Shown: one piece after another, positions 18,478 through 26,301 of the stretch
How the letters are laid out: each line of letters opens with the position of its first letter
Position numbering within the stretch: position 1 is the stretch's first letter
NCBI GenBank assembly: GCA_002067745.1
Contig: MVRU01000001.1
Span: forward strand, 44,700-108,699
Origin: Syntrophus sp. PtaU1.Bin005
Lineage (GTDB): Bacteria > Desulfobacterota > Syntrophia > Syntrophales > Syntrophaceae
Length of the DNA stretch: 64,000 nt
Direction: 5' to 3'
Notes under the pieces: model-generated
The model's database searches: none
Told to the model about the DNA's origin: nothing
The model's input: the letters and a program-made list of their open reading frames with translations, nothing else
Made by a program: the position numbers and the translations under genes

Positions 18478-18975
18478 ATGACAAAAAAAAGAGGGACACT
18501 ATTTTTGACTTTGGTACTGTCCATATTGTTTCTGGGTATTGGAATTACCGGAATGGCTGATGAACCATCCGGCAACAACATGCAGATCCTGCAGGAGAAG
18601 ATCAAGGCAGACAAAAAGTTGCTCGTAGCTGAAAACATGCAGCTTACCGAGAAGGAGGCCAAAGCCTTCTGGCCCGTCTACGAAAATTATCAAAATGAGC
18701 AGTTTCTGCTTCGCATGCGTGTCGTTAAATTAATCAAGGATTATGGAGATGCCTATGGAACGATGACCGATAAAATCGCAAAGAAGCTGCTTGATGAATT
18801 GATGACCATTGAGACGGTGGGGCTTGAATTGCGCAGAGCATATCTGCCGAAATTCCGGAAAGTCCTGCCCGAAATGAAGGTGGTGCGCTATTATCAGATT
18901 GAGAACAAGATAAAAGCGGTAATCGATTATGAACTGGCTGCCAGGATACCTCTGATCAAAGCAGAAAAGAAGTAA
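18478..18975 (+). CDS. Small secreted helical protein, function unknown
   Basis: A 165-residue protein with an N-terminal signal peptide (LFLTLVLSILFLGIGITGMA). The mature part is almost entirely charged and helical, with the recognisable segment LTEKEAKAFWPVYENYQNEQ seen in uncharacterised proteobacterial periplasmic proteins of Spy/CpxP-like size; that relationship is only a resemblance. The ATG at 18478 follows AGGAGG; an ATG at 18463 is upstream of the site and is rejected. Followed 25 bp later by the SYLF-domain gene on the same strand. Confidence 0.75.
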   Translation: MTKKRGTLFLTLVLSILFLGIGITGMADEPSGNNMQILQEKIKADKKLLVAENMQLTEKEAKAFWPVYENYQNEQFLLRMRVVKLIKDYGDAYGTMTDKIAKKLLDELMTIETVGLELRRAYLPKFRKVLPEMKVVRYYQIENKIKAVIDYELAARIPLIKAEKK

Positions 18976-19000
18976 GACCCTAAGAAAAAAGGAGGTAAGA

Positions 19001-19558
19001 ATGAAAGGCTTACATTTTAAAATTTTTCTCTGTGTCCTTGTCCTGTTCGTCGTGATCTCCGTGCCCACGGGACGGGTCGTGGCGGCGTCCGCAGAAGAAA
19101 TCAACCGCAATGTCCAGATCGCTCTGCTGAAGCTGTATGAAAAATCAACTCCTGCGCGAGAAATGGGGCAGAAGGCGAAGGCCATCCTTGTCTTTCCCGA
19201 TATCGTGAAAGGTGGATTCATCGTGGGGGGGCAATACGGTGAGGGCGCCCTGATAAAGGATGGGAAGGTTGCGGGTTTCTACAGTACCATTTCGGCATCG
19301 TACGGTTTGCAGGCCGGTATCCAGAAGTACGGCTATGCGTTGTTCCTGATGTCGGACTCCGCTTTGAGATTTTTGGACAGAAGTGAAGGCTGGGAACTGG
19401 GCTTGACCCCGAACATTGTCGTCGTTGATGTGGGAGCAGCAGGAGGTATATCGACCACTACGGCGAAATCCGATATTTATGCCTTCTTCTTTGACCAGAA
19501 AGGGCTTATGGCTGGAGTCGGCCTGCAGGGGACGAAGATAACGAAGATCGTCAGATAA
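19001..19558 (+). CDS. SYLF-domain (YSC84-related) secreted lipid-binding protein
   Basis: A 185-residue exported protein. The signal peptide is ILSVPTG-like (FLCVLVLFVVISVPTG, cleavage near VVAASA). The SYLF pattern is clear: AREMGQKAKAILVFPDIVKG, GFIVGGQYGEGAL, FYSTISASYGLQAG, ALFLMSDSALRFLDRSEGWE and the closing FFFDQKGLMAGVGLQGTKIT. Eukaryotic SYLF domains bind phosphoinositides; bacterial secreted members are of unknown role and probably envelope-associated. GGAGG lies six bases upstream of the ATG. It belongs to a run of small envelope proteins between the two channel genes. Confidence 0.88.
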   Translation: MKGLHFKIFLCVLVLFVVISVPTGRVVAASAEEINRNVQIALLKLYEKSTPAREMGQKAKAILVFPDIVKGGFIVGGQYGEGALIKDGKVAGFYSTISASYGLQAGIQKYGYALFLMSDSALRFLDRSEGWELGLTPNIVVVDVGAAGGISTTTAKSDIYAFFFDQKGLMAGVGLQGTKITKIVR

Positions 19559-19648
19559 AAATCTTCATAAGGATTGAAAATTTTTTAGCAGTGCCTGGTC
19601 TGAAGATTCAAGGCGATAACATTGAGGAAGAAATGGAGAATTGGACGT

Positions 19649-20230
19649 ATGAGGAAAAAAAGTGTTGTTCTATTAATGGCACTGGCGTTGATGGCATTGA
19701 TGGCGGCAGGTTGTGCAACTTTCAAAACGTCAGATGGGGACGATGAACGTTCCGGGATCGTCAGGGGAAAAGTGGCTGTTCTGACCGCCACGGTGGTGGC
19801 CGTTGACATGAAGAAGCGGATCGTCACTCTCAAAGATTCGGGAGGGGATGTCCGCGATTTCAAGGTCGGCAAGGAAGCCGTGAATCTTCCCCAGGTTAAA
19901 ACAGGGGATATCGTCACGATTAAATTCCTGGAGTCTGTCGCTGTGGAAGTGATCAAACCCGGTACGGCCGCAGGGGCAGGGACGGCGACAACGATCGTTC
20001 GGGCGAAGCCCGGCGAGATGCCCGGCGGAATGATTACCCGGCAGAGGTCGCTGACCGCCACAGTGAAAGCAATCGACAAGGATGGGGGCACGATCTCTCT
20101 CATGGGTCCAAATGGAAAGACCGTAAAGGTGAACGTTGTGGATCCGGCAAATCTGGATAAAGTCAGCGTCGGGGACGAACTGTTGATCACATTTACCGAG
20201 GCGGAGGCCATTTCTGTGGAACGTCCGTAA
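19649..20230 (+). CDS. Putative lipoprotein with two OB-like repeats
   Basis: A 193-residue protein from the ATG at 19649 (GGAG upstream; a TTG at 19622 would add nine residues). The N-terminus has a lipobox MAAGC. The mature protein contains two similar halves: LTATVVAVDMKKRIVTLKDS...VKTGDIVTIKFLESVAVEV and LTATVKAIDKDGGTISLMGP...VSVGDELLITFTEAEAISV, joined by an Ala/Gly linker. The internal duplication of a small beta domain is seen directly; an OB-like fold is inferred. No enzymatic motif. Lies 37 bp upstream of the second channel gene. Confidence 0.75.
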   Translation: MRKKSVVLLMALALMALMAAGCATFKTSDGDDERSGIVRGKVAVLTATVVAVDMKKRIVTLKDSGGDVRDFKVGKEAVNLPQVKTGDIVTIKFLESVAVEVIKPGTAAGAGTATTIVRAKPGEMPGGMITRQRSLTATVKAIDKDGGTISLMGPNGKTVKVNVVDPANLDKVSVGDELLITFTEAEAISVERP

Positions 20231-20267
20231 AAATATTCCCGGGATTCAGCATGGACCTGGAGGTTTT

Positions 20268-20999
20268 ATGCCTCGATCAAAGCGACCGAAATGGAATGCG
20301 GAATACAAACACCACATGAACGCTTCCGGTGAAAAAGAGCAAGAGCCAGTCCGGTTCTCCATGCGCACCTTTCTGGCCATGCTGGTCCTGTTGATTGTGA
20401 TCTTTCCCTTTATCGAGCTGATGTCCTATGGCGTACTGGTTCTTTCTCTTCTCCTGACCATGGTGCTGTTGTCGGCTCTGCCGGCAATCGGCAGCCGGCG
20501 CAGCACACTGGTTTGGGGGATCGCTCTGGCGGTGCCGGCGGTGGCCGGGAAATGGGTGAACTATTTTCGACCCGACCTGATGCCGCTGGAGATCTTTCTC
20601 GTATCCGCCGCGCTGTTCTGTGGCTTTGTTGTGATGCATCTTCTGCGATTCGTTCTCGCTGCGGCACGGGTGAGTCTGGATATCCTCTGCGCCGCAATTG
20701 CCAACTATCTGATGCTCGGACTCCTCTGGTCCTTTGCCTATCAACTTGTGGCGCAAATATTTCCAGACTCATTTTCCTTCGTCCTGGGGGCCGCGCCCAG
20801 GCAGGTGCCGACGGGATTCGAGGCTTTTTACTTCAGCTTTGCCACCCTCATGACCGTTGGCTACGGCGACATCATTCCGGCGTCCAATGTATCAAGAATG
20901 CTGGCGATAACGGAGTCCGTTGCCGGCGTGTTTTATGTCACCATTCTCGTTGCCCGGCTGGTTGCTATTTATTCGGCCGAAGGTGAGAAAGAGCGGTAA
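20268..20999 (+). CDS. Potassium-channel-like membrane protein, paralogue of 16511-17185
   Basis: A 243-residue membrane protein with a soluble charged N-terminus of about 30 residues, several hydrophobic segments, and a terminal pore module. The filter is MTVGYGD in FEAFYFSFATLMTVGYGDII, with the inner helix MLAITESVAGVFYVTILVARLVAIY. The layout matches the protein at 16511: four hydrophobic segments, then the pore, ending in a short LVAIY/LVSLY tail with no cytoplasmic regulatory domain. GGAGG precedes the ATG. The two paralogues bracket the small envelope-protein genes, suggesting an envelope-stress or osmotic context. Confidence 0.85.
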   Translation: MPRSKRPKWNAEYKHHMNASGEKEQEPVRFSMRTFLAMLVLLIVIFPFIELMSYGVLVLSLLLTMVLLSALPAIGSRRSTLVWGIALAVPAVAGKWVNYFRPDLMPLEIFLVSAALFCGFVVMHLLRFVLAAARVSLDILCAAIANYLMLGLLWSFAYQLVAQIFPDSFSFVLGAAPRQVPTGFEAFYFSFATLMTVGYGDIIPASNVSRMLAITESVAGVFYVTILVARLVAIYSAEGEKER

Positions 21000-21050
21000 G
21001 ATTAAACTCCGGGAAGATTCCGGTAGATCCGGCATCAAGGAAGAAACGAA

Positions 21051-22382
21051 ATGATCCCTTTTCCCGAAAGTATCATTGCCTGCCCTGACTGTGACCTGTT
21101 ACAGCGTATCCCAACGCTGACTCCAGGTGGAACGGCGAGCTGTCTGCGCTGCGGTCATACGCTCGCCTCCAGCAAGCCCGATTCCCTGGATCGGACCCTG
21201 GCCCTTACGGTTGCCGCGTTGATTGCCCTGATCATCGCCAATGTAATGCCCCTCATGGGGCTGTCGGCTGTCGGTCGTCAGGCGTTTACGACGATCCTGG
21301 GCGGGGTTCTGAAGCTGTGGCAGCAGGGTCATCAGATTACGGCCGTACTGGTGGCCTTCTGCACGGTGGTTGCTCCAACGGTCCATATCGGGTTTACGTT
21401 GACCGTCCTGCTCGCCGTGAGACAGACTCCGGCGCCCATCTGGGTAGGAACTCTTCTGCGGATGGCAGATTTCAACCAGCCTTGGGCGATGCTTGAGGTG
21501 ATGATGCTCGGCATCCTGGTTGCCCTGATAAAAATCGCCGATCTGGCGACGGTGATTCCCGGTGTCGGAATGTTCGCCGTTGGCGCGCTTATCATGTTGA
21601 TCGCGGCGATGACGGTCAGCTTCGACAAGCACCAGGTATGGTCGCAAATCCGGTGGGTCGATGGCGAAGGTCAGCAATTGACGTCATCCCCGGAATTCAA
21701 GGAACCGGCAGAAGGGGAAGTGGAAGGAAAAGAAACTCCGGGAGAACTGACCGGCATCAAGATGGGGCTGGTCCTGTGCGAGGGCTGCGGCCTGTTGACA
21801 AAGCCGACCGATCTTGAGAAGCCGGGGCATTGTCCGCGTTGCGGCCAGGAACTTGAGCTGCGCCGTCCAAACTCGATCCAGCGCACCTGGGCCCTGCTCA
21901 TTGCTGCTTCGATCTGCTACATCCCGGCGAACCTGCTGCCGGTGATGAGTACCACGACGCCGACCTACGCAGAGAAGGACACCATCATGAGCGGAGTCGT
22001 TCTGCTCTACGTGCATGGATCCTGGCCGCTGGCCCTGATCGTTTTTGTGGCCAGCGTGGTGATTCCCATGGCCAAGATTGTCGCTCTGGCCTATCTGCTG
22101 ATTTCTGTTCAATGTCGTTTCATGCGGAGCAAGGAAGAGCGGATCCGGCTCTATCGGCTGGTCGAAATTGTCGGGCGCTGGTCCATGCTGGATGTCTTTG
22201 TCGTGACCTTTGTCGTCGCCCTTGTCCAGCTCCAGCCGCTCATGTCCGTGGGACCTGGCGCCGGCGTGGTGTTTTTCGCGGCCGTCGTCGTGCTGACCAT
22301 GCTTGCGGCAGAAACGTTCGACCCCCGTCTGATCTGGGATTCTCGTAACAACAAGGAGGAACAAAATGACGAAATCTGCTGA
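21051..22382 (+). CDS. pqiA: Paraquat-inducible protein A, two PqiA domains
   Basis: Inner-membrane component of the Pqi intermembrane lipid-transport system. The 443 residues contain two tandem PqiA units, each preceded by a zinc-ribbon: CPDCDLLQRIP...CLRCG near residues 11-36 and CEGCGLLTKPT...CPRCG near 243-266. Each unit has four hydrophobic segments, with the family block IANVMPLMGLSAVGR / IPANLLPVMSTTTPT. AAGGAAG precedes the ATG. The gene overlaps pqiB by 17 bases, giving tight coupling in a pqiABC operon. Complete. Confidence 0.93.
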   Translation: MIPFPESIIACPDCDLLQRIPTLTPGGTASCLRCGHTLASSKPDSLDRTLALTVAALIALIIANVMPLMGLSAVGRQAFTTILGGVLKLWQQGHQITAVLVAFCTVVAPTVHIGFTLTVLLAVRQTPAPIWVGTLLRMADFNQPWAMLEVMMLGILVALIKIADLATVIPGVGMFAVGALIMLIAAMTVSFDKHQVWSQIRWVDGEGQQLTSSPEFKEPAEGEVEGKETPGELTGIKMGLVLCEGCGLLTKPTDLEKPGHCPRCGQELELRRPNSIQRTWALLIAASICYIPANLLPVMSTTTPTYAEKDTIMSGVVLLYVHGSWPLALIVFVASVVIPMAKIVALAYLLISVQCRFMRSKEERIRLYRLVEIVGRWSMLDVFVVTFVVALVQLQPLMSVGPGAGVVFFAAVVVLTMLAAETFDPRLIWDSRNNKEEQNDEIC

Positions 22383-24033
22383 TTTAAACAATCTTCCTCA
22401 GGCCACCGCCAAAGAGAAAAAGAAAATACGCTTCTCCGTGGTCTGGATCATCCCCATCGTCGCGGCACTCGTCGGTATCGGGATAGCTGTTCAGCAGATT
22501 CTGAGTAAAGGCCCGACGATCACGATCGTTTTCAAAAAGGCAGAGGGGGTTGAGGAGGGCAAGACCCTTGTCAAGTACAAGGATGTCAACATCGGCCGGG
22601 TGGAGAAGGTGGAACTCTCCAAGGACTTCAAAAAGGTTGTGGTGACGGCGAAGATCAACAAGAGCGCCGAAGGATTGATCGTCGATGACGCAAAATTCTG
22701 GGTTGAACAGCCGCGCGTTACCCTCAGCGGGGTATCCGGAATCGGTACGTTGTTGTCCGGCAATCATATTGGATTGGAACTCGGAAACTCCACAAAGGTA
22801 CGGCGGCAATTCGTCGGTCTCGATGCGCCACCGGAGGTTACCATCGATCAGCCGGGCAGACAGTTTGTCCTTCAGGCGGACAACCTGGGGTCTGTGGGGA
22901 TAGGCTCTCCTCTGTATTACCGCCGTCTGAACGTGGGACGGGTCATCGGTTATGGCCTTGCACAGGATGGCCTATCGATCGATATCAAGGTCTTCGTCAA
23001 TTCCCCCTACGACAAGTATATTTTGCCGCAGACCCATTTCTGGCACGCCAGCGGGATCGATTTATCCCTGGGGGCGGACGGATTGTCACTGCAGACCCAG
23101 TCGGTGGTGTCCATGCTGATCGGCGGCATCGCCTTCGAAACCTTTTCAATTGACCCAGACGCAACACCCGCAGCGGAGGATGCCGTCTTCAAAGTTTATG
23201 AAAACTATGCTGCCGCAGCAAAGGAGCCTGAACCGGTCGTTACGGAATATGTCCTCTACTTCCAGGAGTCGTTGAGGGGGCTTTCCACGGGTGCGCCCGT
23301 CACGTACCTCGGCTTGCCCGTCGGGGAGGTGACCCGCGTTGGTCTTGAATACAATCCGAAGACGCAAGGACTCCGTCCAAGGGTGGCAATCTCGATCTAC
23401 CAGGCACGCTTCATGGGGCATCTGGCACTATCGGACACGGTCAAAGAGAAGGTCAGGAGCGAGACTGAACGTCGCGCCTTTGTCCAGCGCCTGGTTGATC
23501 TGGGACTCCGGGCGCAATTGCGCAGCGGAAATCTCGTGACGGGGCAGCTCTATGTCGCCCTTGAGCGCTTTCCCAACGCCCCTCAAGTTAAGATGGACTG
23601 GACGAAGCCCCCATATGTCATTCCCGTGATGCCCAGCAGCCTGCAGGATCTGGAAACCAAGATTAGCAGCATTATCGCCAGGATCGATAAGGTGCCCTTG
23701 GACGCCATCGGAGAAGAGGCGAAAAAGACGCTCAACACACTCAACTCGGCGATGAAGACCGCTGATAGAACGCTGAACTCCATCGATGGCGAGATTGTTC
23801 CCGAAGTAAAGACGACTGTTCAAGACCTGCGAAAAGCAATTTCGAAAGCCGAGCAGGTGATGGCAAGCACGGATAAGACCCTCGTCGGAAAGGAGGCGCC
23901 GGCGCAGCAGGAGCTGCGGGTCGCCTTGCAGGAAATTTCACGGGCGGCACGGGCAATCAGCGAGTTGGCTGAATATCTTGAACGCCATCCCGATGCCCTC
24001 ATCCGTGGAAAGGCTCAGGAGGTGACTAAATGA
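22366..24033 (+). CDS. pqiB: PqiB, MCE-domain intermembrane transport protein
   Basis: Periplasmic MCE protein anchored by one N-terminal helix (VVWIIPIVAALVGIGIAVQQ), proposed to form a tube for phospholipid transfer to the outer membrane. The 555 residues contain three MCE domains: about 45-130 (ITIVFKKAEGVEEGKTLVKY), about 160-225 (RQFVLQADNLGSVGIGSPLY) and about 290-395 (YVLYFQESLRGLSTGAPVTY). A long C-terminal helical region from about 430 would form the needle. The start is inside pqiA after AAGGAGG, and the stop overlaps pqiC by four bases. A complete three-gene operon. Confidence 0.94.
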   Translation: MTKSADLNNLPQATAKEKKKIRFSVVWIIPIVAALVGIGIAVQQILSKGPTITIVFKKAEGVEEGKTLVKYKDVNIGRVEKVELSKDFKKVVVTAKINKSAEGLIVDDAKFWVEQPRVTLSGVSGIGTLLSGNHIGLELGNSTKVRRQFVGLDAPPEVTIDQPGRQFVLQADNLGSVGIGSPLYYRRLNVGRVIGYGLAQDGLSIDIKVFVNSPYDKYILPQTHFWHASGIDLSLGADGLSLQTQSVVSMLIGGIAFETFSIDPDATPAAEDAVFKVYENYAAAAKEPEPVVTEYVLYFQESLRGLSTGAPVTYLGLPVGEVTRVGLEYNPKTQGLRPRVAISIYQARFMGHLALSDTVKEKVRSETERRAFVQRLVDLGLRAQLRSGNLVTGQLYVALERFPNAPQVKMDWTKPPYVIPVMPSSLQDLETKISSIIARIDKVPLDAIGEEAKKTLNTLNSAMKTADRTLNSIDGEIVPEVKTTVQDLRKAISKAEQVMASTDKTLVGKEAPAQQELRVALQEISRAARAISELAEYLERHPDALIRGKAQEVTK

Positions 24034-24620
24034 AAAAGATCGAAATTTTAATCCTTGGGACGCTCGCTTTGCTCCTGGCGAATTGCGCTTCAACCAGGGC
24101 ACCGCAGTTCTATACGCTGAGCCCATCATTGACAGGGGTCGGGGCGACGTCGACAAATGTCTCCGTCTCCGTCGGTCCGGTCTCGATTCCTGCCGACGTT
24201 GACCGACCGCAGATCGTCGTCCGGACTGGCCCGAATCAGGTTCTTCTGGCCGAATTCGACCGCTGGGCTTCACCACTGAAGAGCAACATCGCAAGGGTAA
24301 TCGCTGAAAACCTAGCTACGGTGCTCGGGACGGCTCAAGTGAGCGTGTTTCCCCAATCCTCCGCTGCAGAATCGGCTTATCGGGTTGGGGTCGATGTTAT
24401 CCGGTTCGAATCGGAACTTGGCAAAAGGGTTGTCCTGGATGCCCTATGGACGGTGAGTTCCAGGAAGAGCGGTCGGACTGAAAGCCGCCGTACGAACGTA
24501 ACAGAATCTGCGGAAGGTGGCGGTTATACCGGACTGGTGGCAGCGCACAGCCGCGCTCTCGGAAGATTAAGCGGTGAGATTGCCGAAACGATTTGGGAAT
24601 TCGAAGCGCTAAAGCCTTGA
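24030..24620 (+). CDS. pqiC: PqiC, ABC-type transport auxiliary lipoprotein
   Basis: Outer-membrane lipoprotein partner of PqiB; 196 residues. The signal sequence ends in the lipobox LLANC, followed by the family opening RAPQFYTLSPS and then VSVGPVSIPADVDRPQIVVR, LLAEFDRWASPLKSNIARVI and ENLATVLG. Translation starts in the pqiB stop (ATGA) after AGGAGGTGA. The last codons run directly into a truncated AI-2E transporter remnant, which begins at the pqiC stop codon. Confidence 0.92.
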   Translation: MKKIEILILGTLALLLANCASTRAPQFYTLSPSLTGVGATSTNVSVSVGPVSIPADVDRPQIVVRTGPNQVLLAEFDRWASPLKSNIARVIAENLATVLGTAQVSVFPQSSAAESAYRVGVDVIRFESELGKRVVLDALWTVSSRKSGRTESRRTNVTESAEGGGYTGLVAAHSRALGRLSGEIAETIWEFEALKP

Positions 24621-25094
24621 TCCAGTCACTGCTTGGCGGCATCGGCCTTGCCATTTGCGGGGTGCCGGCCACCGCAATTCTGACAGCGGTGATGTTCATG
24701 CTCTGCATTGCGCAGCTTGGTCCAGGGCTAGTTCTTATCCCGTCGGTCATCTGGCTTTACTGGACAGGTCAGACGACATGGGGAACGGCCTTGGTCGTCG
24801 CGTCGATCTTTGTTGGCACATTTTACAATTTCCTTCAGGCCGATCCTCATCAAGAAGGGAGCCGATCTGCCGCTTCTCCTGATCTTCGCTGGTGTCATCG
24901 GTGGCCTCGCCGCTTTTGGCATTATAGGACTTTTTATCGGCCCAGTGGTGCTTTCCGTGAGTTACAGATTAATGGAAACCTGGGTTGCCGATGTCGAAAC
25001 CTATTCGGATTTGAAGTCGGCGCAGGAAGATAGCCGCCTATTGAAACCTGCAGGAGGGGATAGGACAGGGCAGAGTACCGGCATGCCAGAATGA
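24617..25094 (+). pseudogene. AI-2E family transporter (YdiK-like), N-truncated and frameshifted
   Basis: Only the C-terminal half of a PF01594-type permease is left. The first frame gives LIQSLLGGIGLAICGVP, LCIAQLGPGLVLIPSVIWLY and VGTFYNFL; the continuation, FRPILIKKGADLPLLLIFAG, IIGLFIGPVVLSVSYRLMET, lies in the +1 frame. The switch falls at about 24830-24835, where one extra base breaks the expected NFLRPIL. Roughly the first 200 residues and any start codon are absent; the homology begins right at the pqiC stop, so a deletion probably fused the remnant to pqiC. No product of normal function is expected. Confidence 0.85.
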
Positions 25095-25136
25095 GGCCTG
25101 TCGCTCGTTTGAATGGAACTGATGGAGACTTTAGAC

Positions 25137-26204
25137 ATGAAGAAACCGGGATTTCTTATTACCCTCTTGATGTTACTCACACTGACAGGATGTGCCCGCC
25201 TCGGGGGTCCGACTATCATCCGCGATCGTTTCGATTACAGCGTTGCGGTTTCCGAGTCCTGGAAGAGCCAGATGCTTCTCAATATCGTAAAGATCCGCTA
25301 CTCAGACACGCCGGTCTTCATGGATGTGACCTCGGTGATCAATCTGGTTGGCATCCAGAATACGGTCAGTCTGGCAGCGGGATGGTCCTTCCCGCCCAAC
25401 GCGAACACTCAGGCCATCGGGGGAACATCTACCTGGGGAGAAAAACCGACGATCACCTATGCCCCACTCACCGGAGAAAAATTCACCCGGAGTCTCCTGA
25501 CGCCGATCACGCCTTATGCTCTCCTCAGTATGGTTCAGGCCGGATGGCCTGTTAGAATGCTGTTCACCCTGTGCGTCAAGTCCATCAATGATATGGACAA
25601 CCAGTCCTCGGCGCCGGGATTTTCCCGGAAGCAAGACCCTGAGTTCAAGCGGCTGATTGGACTTCTGGAAGAGACTCAGAAATCAGGAGCGGTAGGGACA
25701 AGGATTGAGAGAAAGGATAAACAGGATACGGCCATTGTTGTCTTTCGGCGAAAAAAAGATCGTGAAACCGCGCAGAGGATATTGGAAACCCGCCAAATGC
25801 TTGGCCTGAAACCAGACCGTGAAGAATTCACAGTTATCTATGGAGCGGCTCCGACACAGGAAGGCGAAATTGCCATCCTGACCCGATCGATCATGGACAT
25901 CATCATCGAGTTGGCTTCCCAGATCGACGTTCCTGCCGAACACGCTTCGGAAGGGCGCACCTATGCGACGTCTAGCGAAATCGGGGAAGGAGAGGGACAA
26001 GCGTCCCCTCTGCTCCGGGTTTACATAGGCAGGGAAAAGCCATCGGACAGTTTCGTTGCTGTTCATAATCGTGGCTACTGGTTCTGGATTGACGACCGGG
26101 ATCGGAAATCCAAGACGGTTTTTACCTTCCTCATGATCCTTCTCAGCCTGGCTGAAACCGGACCAGCGCCGCAGGGACCGACGGTCACCGTTCCCATCAG
26201 TTAG
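25137..26204 (+). CDS. Conserved proteobacterial lipoprotein of unknown function
   Basis: A 355-residue putative lipoprotein. The ATG at 25137 follows GGAG by eight bases; an in-frame ATG at 25113 has no such site. Signal sequence with lipobox TLTGC. The next block, IIRDRFDYSVAVSESWKSQM then LLNIVKIRYSDTPVFMDV, recurs in uncharacterised lipoproteins of many Proteobacteria, by recollection of the pattern. The C-terminal half carries LLRVYIGREKPSDSFVAVHN and a closing FTFLMILLSLAETG segment. No catalytic motif. It is the last gene of the envelope block and on the same strand as pqiABC. Confidence 0.75.
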   Translation: MKKPGFLITLLMLLTLTGCARLGGPTIIRDRFDYSVAVSESWKSQMLLNIVKIRYSDTPVFMDVTSVINLVGIQNTVSLAAGWSFPPNANTQAIGGTSTWGEKPTITYAPLTGEKFTRSLLTPITPYALLSMVQAGWPVRMLFTLCVKSINDMDNQSSAPGFSRKQDPEFKRLIGLLEETQKSGAVGTRIERKDKQDTAIVVFRRKKDRETAQRILETRQMLGLKPDREEFTVIYGAAPTQEGEIAILTRSIMDIIIELASQIDVPAEHASEGRTYATSSEIGEGEGQASPLLRVYIGREKPSDSFVAVHNRGYWFWIDDRDRKSKTVFTFLMILLSLAETGPAPQGPTVTVPIS

Positions 26205-26301
26205 TGTTCCGGCCTTGAGAAGGCTGCAGCGAGGCGCGATAAACCGAGCCAGGAAGGGGCACGATAGAGCTTAAGCAGCGAAAAAAATCAGGAGAGGGAA
26301 A

